Below, piece after piece: positions 13,965 to 20,555 of a stretch of DNA of 29,963 nucleotides. The DNA comes from a virus. Numbering within the stretch: the stretch's first letter is position 1; every line of letters begins with the position of its first letter. The stretch is from positions 1 to 29,963 of the IMG/VR virus record IMGVR_UViG_3300031688_000081; one strand, given 5' to 3'. The notes beneath the pieces were generated by a model, which had not been told where the DNA came from, ran no database searches, and saw only the letters and a list, made by a program, of their open reading frames with translations. The position numbers and the translations under genes are program-made.

Positions 13965-13993
13965 TTGCTCAACAGAGATACTAAAAGTACATA
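13965..13993 (+). promoter_or_regulatory. Rightward early promoter with operator
   Basis: -35 TTGCTC (13965-13970), 17-base spacer, -10 TACATA (13988-13993). GATACTAAAAGTAC (13977-13990) overlaps the spacer and -10; it is nearly the reverse complement of the leftward operator GTACCTTTAGTATC. AATACTGGAG follows at both promoters and supplies the RBS (here for the gene at 14012). This drives the recombination/integration operon, like lambda pL. Confidence 0.6.
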
Positions 13994-14011
13994 AAAAATA
14001 CTGGAGCGACA

Positions 14012-14677
14012 ATGGGACATAAGAGAAATCACGAAATGCTATATAGAGCTCTGAATCAAGCGCAGGAGAAAATCGGCGTTATCGATGTCGATGAAGAAGT
14101 AGGCGGGTCTAGGGGATGGAATTTTGCGTCACTCAAGGCCGTTGTGAATGGGATATCTGAAGCACTTCGTGAGAATGATTTGGTTGTCACTCACATGTCC
14201 AATACTAACACTGAGGGCGATCACACGGTCTTTGGCGTCACGACAAAGATAACTCATATCGCAAGCGGTGCTTTTATCCAGACCTTCGGCAGCACCCTTC
14301 TGAGAGATCCTGGCAAGGTCCAAGAATGCGGAACCTTAATAACGTACTGGCGTAGATACAATCTGCAAATGCTGCTCAATCTAAGAATCAATAAAGACAT
14401 AGAAGACACTGATGGAGAAGTGCCTGTGCAGCCAGAAGTGAAGCTGAACCCGGCGGATGAAATTCTATTAGCAAAATTGACCAGCGAACTAAACGAATTG
14501 AAAACACGGAAAGAGGTTGCCGATACCTACAACAGTAAAAAAGAGCAGTGGACTGAAATGGCTCCACAGTATAAGGAGCGGCTAAATAACAATGTGAAAT
14601 ACATCGTGGAAAGAATTAAACAAGAGGCTTTAAAGAAGGCTAATGACAAAAAGGAGAAAAACGTTGAAGCAGCTTAG
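14012..14677 (+). CDS. erf: ERF-family single-strand annealing protein
   Basis: 221 aa. Recognisable parts of the ERF domain: KAVVNGISEALRENDLVV (~48-65), GTLITYWRRYNLQMLLNL (~106-123) and the D-rich motif KDIEDTDGE just after. The C-terminus is a long charged helix, often variable in this family. ERF proteins anneal complementary ssDNA in phage recombination, together with an exonuclease, here the next gene. RBS CTGGAG 5 bases before ATG. First gene of the rightward operon. Confidence 0.85.
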   Translation: MGHKRNHEMLYRALNQAQEKIGVIDVDEEVGGSRGWNFASLKAVVNGISEALRENDLVVTHMSNTNTEGDHTVFGVTTKITHIASGAFIQTFGSTLLRDPGKVQECGTLITYWRRYNLQMLLNLRINKDIEDTDGEVPVQPEVKLNPADEILLAKLTSELNELKTRKEVADTYNSKKEQWTEMAPQYKERLNNNVKYIVERIKQEALKKANDKKEKNVEAA

Positions 14678-15325
14678 TCCCGAATGGTTTGAAGCAAGAA
14701 AAGGAAAACTGACCGCCTCCAAGATTGGGGACATCATGCCAGGTGCGCGAGGTTCTTATACCAAAACAAGGGCAGACCTAATGACGGTCCTTCAGAATGA
14801 AATTCTCGGCATCGAAAGAGAGGCTGGAAAAACTTTTAATGGAAATGACGCAACGGCTTGGGGTACGAAGTATGAACCTTCGGCTAGATCTGCCTATGAA
14901 ATAAAAACTGGTGATTTAGTGGAGGAGCTGGGACTCGTTCAACACCCAACGTTGGAAGGAATGGCCGCATCTCCAGATGGTCAATTAATGCTAAAAAAAA
15001 ACTCATTGAAATCAAATGTCCATATAAGGGTAAGCAGGACGCATTGATCGACCTTTTAGTTGGTGAAATCCCGGTAGAAGACCCAGCTTGGGTAAAGCGA
15101 ATCGATATGGGATATCAGTGGCAGATGCTCTGCCAGGCAGAGTGTACGGGCATTAAAGAGATGGATTTTGTGCAGTACGATCCAAGAGTTGAAGAAAAAT
15201 TTAAGTGCATAGTTATTCCTTTCCCAGTCGAGGAAACCCGCATAGCTAAAATGATGGAAGAGGCAGAGAAGTTTTTAAAAGAATTACACACTAAAATCGA
15301 AAAACGGAGAGCATTTAATGGCTGA
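14664..15325 (+). CDS. YqaJ-family recombination exonuclease, interrupted by -1 frameshift
   Basis: Two overlapping reading frames make one YqaJ protein of about 220 aa. Frame 1 (from TTG 14664, RBS AAGGAG 7 bases upstream) gives SPEWFEARKGKLTASKIGDIM, then GTKYEPSARSAYE and GMAASPDGQ; it continues as a short non-conserved tail to a TGA at 15045-15047. The second frame gives LIEIKCPYKGKQDA.. and the C-terminal half to 15325. The catalytic E.K pair (IEIK) is only in the second frame, so frame 1 alone is inactive. The join is at an A9 run (14993-15001). It digests dsDNA ends for ERF annealing. An alternative start is ATG 14643. Confidence 0.8.
14993..15002 (+). other. A9 run with slippery heptamer A AAA AAC
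   Basis: In the first YqaJ frame the codons are CTA AAA AAA AAC, so A AAA AAC (14996-15002) is in the right phase for -1 slippage, after which CTC ATT GAA restores the conserved exonuclease sequence. No strong downstream stem-loop or well-spaced upstream SD is visible. A sequencing indel in the A run explains it equally well. Confidence 0.5.
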
Positions 15326-15578
15326 ATACGACGATAGAAACCAGGGAACATTAAGCCCTGTAAAGGATAAGAAGGAAGATTGGCATGCAGACTTGTCAGG
15401 GTCTATTAATATTGAAGGCAAGTGGTTTTGGTTAAATGCACACAAACGCGATGGGGCTAACGGGAAATTTTATTCTGTGAAAATCGGTTCTGAAAAGAAG
15501 CCAATGAATGAAGCTCCTAAAACACAAGCGACTAAGGCAGCTACTTTAGACGATTTCGATGACGATTTGCCGTTCTAA
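15318..15578 (+). CDS. Small SSB-tail protein, 86 aa
   Basis: Starts inside the exonuclease stop (ATGGCTGA). The middle has DLSGSINIEGKWFWLNAHKRDGANGKFYSVKIG, a small beta fold seen in short phage proteins. The C-terminus ends DDFDDDLPF, very like the acidic tip of SSB proteins that recruits repair and replication enzymes. It is probably a ssDNA-binding or SSB-mimicking partner of ERF and the exonuclease. No full OB-fold SSB family match is claimed. Confidence 0.6.
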   Translation: MAEYDDRNQGTLSPVKDKKEDWHADLSGSINIEGKWFWLNAHKRDGANGKFYSVKIGSEKKPMNEAPKTQATKAATLDDFDDDLPF

Positions 15579-15588
15579 GGGGAATAAA

Positions 15589-15891
15589 ATGACTTCAGAA
15601 TTTATTCATAGAAGAAAGTTTTCAGCCGATTTAGGTATTACAGACGGCGTTTTTGATGGATGGAAAAAACGTCATTGGAATGAAGGAAAGCATTACATAA
15701 TTATAGGCAGACAAATTTTGGTGAACTTGCGGGAGGTCAACCAATGGCTAGAGAAAGAAACTATAGAAGACTTGCTACCGGAGTCCATCAAAGAGACAAC
15801 CGAATCTACATCGAATGGGGCCGGGGCAAAAAGGAATACCTCGATAAATCGTACTCGCCGACCAATGCCAGGGACATTAAGTCAGCGATAA
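15589..15891 (+). CDS. Excisionase-like protein
   Basis: 100 aa from ATG 15589, with AAGGGG upstream. The N-terminal ~60 residues (FIHRRKFSADLGITDGVFDGWKKRHWNEG then HYIIIGRQILVNLREVNQWLEKE; short pieces) have the winged-helix excisionase/MerR pattern. The C-terminal 45 residues are polar and overlap the integrase start by 148 bases in another frame, unusually long. It would bend attachment-site DNA and direct excision. Function inferred from pattern and from its place just before int. Confidence 0.6.
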   Translation: MTSEFIHRRKFSADLGITDGVFDGWKKRHWNEGKHYIIIGRQILVNLREVNQWLEKETIEDLLPESIKETTESTSNGAGAKRNTSINRTRRPMPGTLSQR

Positions 15892-16895
15892 ATTTACTCA
15901 AGCAAAGAGAAGAAGAGTCGCGCTTTGGGATTTCAGAAAATAATAGCGATGATCCTTATCTTTACGATTTCCGGTATGCGATGGAAGAGTACCTAGAGAT
16001 CGTTGATGCGGAATTGAAAACAGCTCCCAAAACTAGACGCTTTCTTGAGCGTATATGGTTGCCTCATTTTAAAGGTCGGACTCTCGGCAGCATCGGGCAG
16101 TTTGAAATTAAGAATGTTATTAAGTCGTGGAAGAAAAAAGATGGGGGTAAATATTCAACATCTGAAAAGAAAAATCGACTAATCGCCTGCACTCAGCTTT
16201 TCAAGAATTTTAGTATTTATCCAAACCCTTGCTCTGGCATTGCAGTGCCAAAGGTCCAAACGCTTCCAATTGATCGATATCTACCTGATGAGAGAACAAC
16301 GATCATTTCTGCGGCAAATAGATATGATTATATAAGGCCAGGAGATTTCCAATTGACTCAAGTTTTGGGGTTCGCCTGCGGATTCAGACCTGGCGAGATA
16401 TTTGGTTTACGGAAATTAAGTTTTGAGGGTGAGCTGATCCACGCCGACAAACAAGTGACGGAGGATGGCGTTCAACATTTAAAGACGGGTAAGGATCGGT
16501 GGGTCTATATCCCATCCTGGGCGCGACCCTATATAGATAAATATTTGAAAGGGTTGGAGGATGATGAGTGGTTGTTTGTGAACCACAACGGAGGGGTGTT
16601 AAAAGACAGAACTCCTATCTACTCACGACATAAAGCATTGCATGTAGAAATGAATATCCCTTTAAAGCGAGAAGGTTATGCAGAGAGAGATATGTATACC
16701 AACAGGCACACTAGAGCGTCAGAGCTTCTCTCTACTGGCGTTTCGGTTGGTGACGGAGCCAATCAGCTAGGTCATAGCCCTGAGATGTTCCAACGTATCT
16801 ATGCAAGGTTTTCGGATGAATTTAGCGGGAAGGAAGACTATAGCCATTTAGAGGGAATTTCACTTGAAAAGAATGGCTTGAGGCTAGTGGAGTGA
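15744..16895 (+). CDS. int: Tyrosine-recombinase integrase
   Basis: 383 aa. All catalytic residues are visible: Arg215 (CGFRPGE), Lys247 (HLKTGKDR), His322 and Arg324 (NRHTRASELL), His344 (QLGHS), and nucleophile Tyr353 (RIYARF). The N-terminal ~70 residues would bind arm-type sites, the middle part (~75-170) core sites. GAGGT precedes ATG by 7 bases. It is the last gene of the rightward operon, and the attP site lies 74 bases after its stop. It integrates the phage at a tRNA-Glu gene and, with the excisionase, excises it. Confidence 0.95.
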   Translation: MARERNYRRLATGVHQRDNRIYIEWGRGKKEYLDKSYSPTNARDIKSAINLLKQREEESRFGISENNSDDPYLYDFRYAMEEYLEIVDAELKTAPKTRRFLERIWLPHFKGRTLGSIGQFEIKNVIKSWKKKDGGKYSTSEKKNRLIACTQLFKNFSIYPNPCSGIAVPKVQTLPIDRYLPDERTTIISAANRYDYIRPGDFQLTQVLGFACGFRPGEIFGLRKLSFEGELIHADKQVTEDGVQHLKTGKDRWVYIPSWARPYIDKYLKGLEDDEWLFVNHNGGVLKDRTPIYSRHKALHVEMNIPLKREGYAERDMYTNRHTRASELLSTGVSVGDGANQLGHSPEMFQRIYARFSDEFSGKEDYSHLEGISLEKNGLRLVE

Positions 16896-16902
16896 AACAC
16901 GA

Positions 16903-16924
16903 TGTCACTCCCATGTCACTCCCA
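16903..16924 (+). repeat. Left arm-type repeats of attP
   Basis: Two perfect tandem copies of TGTCACTCCCA (16903-16913, 16914-16924). The same word recurs on the other side of the core at 17098-17107 and 17109-17119. Probable binding sites of the integrase N-terminal domain. Confidence 0.7.
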
Positions 16925-16968
16925 TTGCCCTATTTGAAACATAAGTCACTGATTTTAAACAAGTAAAG

Positions 16969-17000
16969 TGGCGTCCCCTAGGGGTTTCGAACCCCTAGAC
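16969..17000 (-). other. attP core: 3' fragment of tRNA-Glu
   Basis: On the minus strand: AGGGG, T-loop TTCGAAA, CCCCT, then AGGGGACG and CCA. This equals the T-arm, acceptor strand, discriminator base and encoded CCA of a gammaproteobacterial tRNA-Glu as I know it from E. coli (one T-loop base differs). The D-arm and anticodon arm are absent upstream, so it is only a 3' fragment. Such a fragment restores the tRNA gene on integration. The T-arm also forms a 9-bp hairpin (16978-16998) followed by TTTTT (17005-17009), so it may also end int transcription. Confidence 0.85.
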
Positions 17001-17097
17001 TGTCTTTTTCTGTCCGTCTGTGTCCAGCATAGGTCATTGATATAATTAAGAATCCTATTTTGTTGGTGGACTGAGATGGACCTATACGGGCTGCATG

Positions 17098-17119
17098 GTC
17101 ACTCCCAATGTCACTCCCA
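17098..17119 (+). repeat. Right arm-type repeats of attP
   Basis: GTCACTCCCA at 17098-17107 and TGTCACTCCCA at 17109-17119, same orientation as the left pair and about 195 bases from it. The 22-base pair spacing on each side is nearly equal. They end 18 bases before the stop of the last virion gene. Confidence 0.7.
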
Positions 17120-17136
17120 TTGCTAAAATTACCGCC

Positions 17137-19140
17137 CTAATCTCTGTTGTTTATTGCACCTAGAAGACCAGTAGTTCCAGCAGCCATTGCCGCCCCCCTA
17201 CTGTTCAGCAATCCACGGAACTGTTCAGCCTGCTGGTTTCGCTTTAATAAGTTATCGCTAAGTTGCCTCATCCTTGGGGATAAGTTAGCAGGACCAACCT
17301 CTGGCGGCTTCAGGCCAACTGGGTCTAAAAGGAGATCAGCTAGTTCTCTTCGCGAACCTGAAAAACCGCCACTAACCAACGATCTTAAAGGATTGTAAGT
17401 CTTATCCAATAGATTGCGACCAATACCTTTATTGGTGTCGTAGCTAAAATAGCTTTCGTCATCAAGTTGCGCTCTAACTTCTTCAGCCAGTGGAGTGGTC
17501 CTAGACCCTTTTGTCCTAGACATGGTGTCCATCATCTGATTTTCTTGACGCAGTCTGTTTTCAAAAGCATTGAACGCTTGATCGCCCTCTGCCCCATCAG
17601 GGAAAAGAAGCCTGGTGCGATCTCGCTGATCTCCTCTTGAGAAGAACTTATTAGCTGCATCGCTGTAACCTTTGCCGTCAACCTTTTGTGTGGCTCTTAT
17701 ATCTAAACGGAGCTGATCGATAGCACCCATTCGATAGAGCTCTCTACTAGCCGGGTCAAGTCCCTTCATGTCATCTTTAAGGGTGCGTGAGCTAATATTT
17801 CCTTTTTTCCAAAAGCCCCGTCCATCTTTTAAGGCTCCAAGAGCCTCAGAATCAGTTCTATAAACTGCCCGTGCTTGTCCATACTCAGGAATTAACTTAT
17901 CTAGCCTGTCTTTTAAAGCATCAGCCTCATCTTTTAAGGTTTGCCCTAGAGCGCCATTGCCTGATTGATAAGCAGTGTCTGACTGCGTCCTCATTCCGCG
18001 ATAAATATTATCTAATTCACGCAATCCCAGATTTGCTGGCTCACCCTTAGCAAAATCAGGAAAATCTGGAAGCTCTGGCAATTTCTCCTCACCTCTTAAT
18101 GCACGGGCGCTGTTTTGTGAATTATAAATCCTTAGCCCATCATTATAAGCTGAACGCATATCTGCACTACGCAACATGTCGTTGATCGGGGCATCATCTA
18201 TTACTTTTCCAGCTTCGTAAGCAGACTCATAAAGGGGCGAAGCCTGAGCTCTTCTTCGCGCCATAACCTTTCGAGCGTATTCATCCGTGTTATTTAGGGG
18301 AACCTCAGTAGTATCCGTGAGATCGTCTATTATTCTTTCGCCTTGCCGCGCTGTCCTATTTGCCAGTTGAGTGCTGATAGCCTTACCTTGAGATCCTGTC
18401 ATACCCTCTAGCGCACCAAGTCTACGCGACATGGAGTCGTTCAAATCCGCAGCCATTTCTGGCTTATCGAAATTACGCGCTCGATACATGTCTGTAATAT
18501 CTGCCCCGCCCATCTCGTTACCCATTAGACCTTCAAAAGCCCTTTCTGCCCTAGTAACCGGATTTCTCGCACTGTTATACATCCCTCCCAGACCTCTCAA
18601 CCCTGCTGGCATAGCTAACCCAATCCCCGCACCCGTTGCCGCATCGCTGTTTAAAAGATCACGTTGGGAGAGGTTGCCTTCCTGAGTGCCGACACCATAA
18701 GCCATACCCTCAGCACCGCCAATTGCAGCGCCTTTGCCCATATTCCTAACCAACTGAGGAATCTTACTGGCAAGCCTGCTTACATTCGCGGTTGTTGTAG
18801 CGGCAGTGGGAGCTGCTGCACCACCAGTTAATAAAGACGCTGCATAAGTCCCGGCTAAGGGTATTAAAGCCCCGCCCATTTCTAGTGCCGCAGATCTGCC
18901 AGGGTAGTCTTCCCTATAGCCCGAAACCGCCCCTCTAGCGTTAGCTACATCACGGGCGTATTCCTGCTTTGAGCTATCAAGACCTAATAGTAAGCCTGGG
19001 TTCCTTAACCCCGCTTCGATTTCATCCGCGAAACCCAATGTGAGCCCTTGCGCTGCGGTTCTAGTCTTAGCAAAATTTCTATTATTTTTTATTTCTTCCC
19101 GTCTAGCGTTCTCTGCTTTTATTCGCTCAAGGTTGGTCAT
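17137..19140 (-). CDS. Large internal virion/DNA ejection protein
   Basis: 667 aa. The N-terminal helix is charged; TAAQGLTLGFADEIEAGLR follows, a phrase I know from phage ejection proteins. Residues ~85-200 are very rich in Ala and Gly (LTGGAAAPTAATTTANV..AAIGGAEG), as in membrane-entering parts of ejection proteins. The rest is helical and charged. It overlaps the upstream virion gene by ATGA. Together with the two preceding large genes it probably forms the set injected with the DNA (P22 gp7/gp16/gp20-like role). Last gene of the virion operon. Confidence 0.6.
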   Translation of the reverse strand: MTNLERIKAENARREEIKNNRNFAKTRTAAQGLTLGFADEIEAGLRNPGLLLGLDSSKQEYARDVANARGAVSGYREDYPGRSAALEMGGALIPLAGTYAASLLTGGAAAPTAATTTANVSRLASKIPQLVRNMGKGAAIGGAEGMAYGVGTQEGNLSQRDLLNSDAATGAGIGLAMPAGLRGLGGMYNSARNPVTRAERAFEGLMGNEMGGADITDMYRARNFDKPEMAADLNDSMSRRLGALEGMTGSQGKAISTQLANRTARQGERIIDDLTDTTEVPLNNTDEYARKVMARRRAQASPLYESAYEAGKVIDDAPINDMLRSADMRSAYNDGLRIYNSQNSARALRGEEKLPELPDFPDFAKGEPANLGLRELDNIYRGMRTQSDTAYQSGNGALGQTLKDEADALKDRLDKLIPEYGQARAVYRTDSEALGALKDGRGFWKKGNISSRTLKDDMKGLDPASRELYRMGAIDQLRLDIRATQKVDGKGYSDAANKFFSRGDQRDRTRLLFPDGAEGDQAFNAFENRLRQENQMMDTMSRTKGSRTTPLAEEVRAQLDDESYFSYDTNKGIGRNLLDKTYNPLRSLVSGGFSGSRRELADLLLDPVGLKPPEVGPANLSPRMRQLSDNLLKRNQQAEQFRGLLNSRGAAMAAGTTGLLGAINNRD

Positions 19141-20543
19141 TCATTCCTCTCCATTAAATCTTGAACCTGAGTAAGCTGCTGTCCAGTGAGGCTTTGAAAT
19201 TCTTGATCCGTAAGCTCTTCGTCAGCTTCAAGTTTAATAACTATTGCAGGGTCGAGCCCTGGAATAGCAGAGAATGAAGTGATTTCTTCTACCTCATTAC
19301 GCTCTGGAATAGTGGCGTATAAACTAGCTAGGAAAGCGTCAGGATCATTTAGTGAAGCCCGTCCTGGCTCAAAACCACTAATTGAACCTTTTTGTTTGTA
19401 GTAATCCGCTTGTCTGTTTCTCTCATCAATCCCATTTCTAAATAGTGTAAACAAAGGCATTAGCCTTCGAAGGTTAGTTGCCTCATCCTGCGTTTCGTCA
19501 TACGCCCTTCTAACCATTAACGCGCCTTCGTTTTCCGCAAACTGAGCGCCAAGCGTATCTCTAAGACCTTGCTGAATAACTCCCGCGATCCTATCTGCCA
19601 TATCAACGGATTCAGAGTTCGTTACGACTCTTATGGCTTGCGGGACTTGCCCCAGTATTGGGCCAGAGTAGTTTTCCTCGTTTGATAACACTCTTTCTGG
19701 AAATTGCTCTGGGTCAAATCCCATAATTTGCCCTTGTTCCTCTGGCGATAAAGTACCCTGGATATCGTTCATAGCATCTTGCATTTGATTGTAATTTCTC
19801 TCTGCAATCTGCCTTCCACCCCCCAGTTCATATTCGGCATAGATACTGGCGAAAGCTGTGTCAACGCCTTTTTGAGCATCGGTCAATGGTGTAGATCCAG
19901 TTTGACCCAATATCTTAGCTTCTTCAGCAGCGGTTATATTTGCTGGCAATTCGCCTGGACGAAGGGTTTTAGGAATCTCTGCCAAAACGTTGGTGCCATC
20001 AGTAGGATCAGGCTGCACGAAGGTTCCACCAACGTCTATAAATGGATTCGCCCTTTTTAATGCCATAAACCTCGCTTGATCCGTTTCACCTGTTGGTGTG
20101 CCACCCAGACCTTGGTAAAATTGGTATTCGCGAACAGAAGAAGGGAGGTCCGAAGAGTTAGGAGCAAATCTGCTTTCCATCAAGTTTTGCATAAACTCCA
20201 TTTGCTGACCTGGAGGCAAGGAGTTGAGAATATTTTTATCCTCCACGCTCATCCCAGGAATAGCGTTAATAGCGTCCCGCATAGAAGAAATCGAACGTTC
20301 CCCCCGGATATTATTCAAGAACTGCGGAGCCTGCGGGGTAGCGTTAGCGCCGGGACCATAGATCCGATCTGAAATGTTCGCAGAAAGGAGTCCTCTCTTT
20401 TGCCTATCGTTTAGATCGAGATCGCCAGGTGCGTAAGCGCCGCCCATTTGAGCAAGTATTGAGCCTATGCCACTTCCAACGTTTTCTAATCCACCCACGC
20501 CCTTTTCCAGAGCACCGCCAATTCTGTCTAATAATTTTTTCAT
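19137..20543 (-). CDS. Internal virion protein (putative ejection complex)
   Basis: 468 aa. N-terminus with amphipathic Gly-rich helix (GGALEKGVGGLENVGSGIGS), then Gln/Asn-rich helical regions and a segment VREYQFYQGLGG.. of a type found in podovirus internal proteins. C-terminal helical domain ends LTGQQLTQVQDLMERNE. No enzyme motif visible. Coupled to the next gene by ATGA. Role inferred from position between two Gly/Ala-rich proteins of the same operon. Confidence 0.5.
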   Translation of the reverse strand: MKKLLDRIGGALEKGVGGLENVGSGIGSILAQMGGAYAPGDLDLNDRQKRGLLSANISDRIYGPGANATPQAPQFLNNIRGERSISSMRDAINAIPGMSVEDKNILNSLPPGQQMEFMQNLMESRFAPNSSDLPSSVREYQFYQGLGGTPTGETDQARFMALKRANPFIDVGGTFVQPDPTDGTNVLAEIPKTLRPGELPANITAAEEAKILGQTGSTPLTDAQKGVDTAFASIYAEYELGGGRQIAERNYNQMQDAMNDIQGTLSPEEQGQIMGFDPEQFPERVLSNEENYSGPILGQVPQAIRVVTNSESVDMADRIAGVIQQGLRDTLGAQFAENEGALMVRRAYDETQDEATNLRRLMPLFTLFRNGIDERNRQADYYKQKGSISGFEPGRASLNDPDAFLASLYATIPERNEVEEITSFSAIPGLDPAIVIKLEADEELTDQEFQSLTGQQLTQVQDLMERNE

Positions 20544-20555
20544 AATAATTCCTTA

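Noticed and set aside
15044-15325. Independent 93-aa gene
   Set aside because: It begins at a TTG without RBS, and its frame upstream carries the missing YqaJ catalytic motif, so it is the second half of the exonuclease.
16969-17045. Complete tRNA-Glu gene
   Set aside because: Only T-arm, acceptor 3' strand and CCA are present; anticodon and D-arm sequences are missing, so it is an attachment-site fragment.
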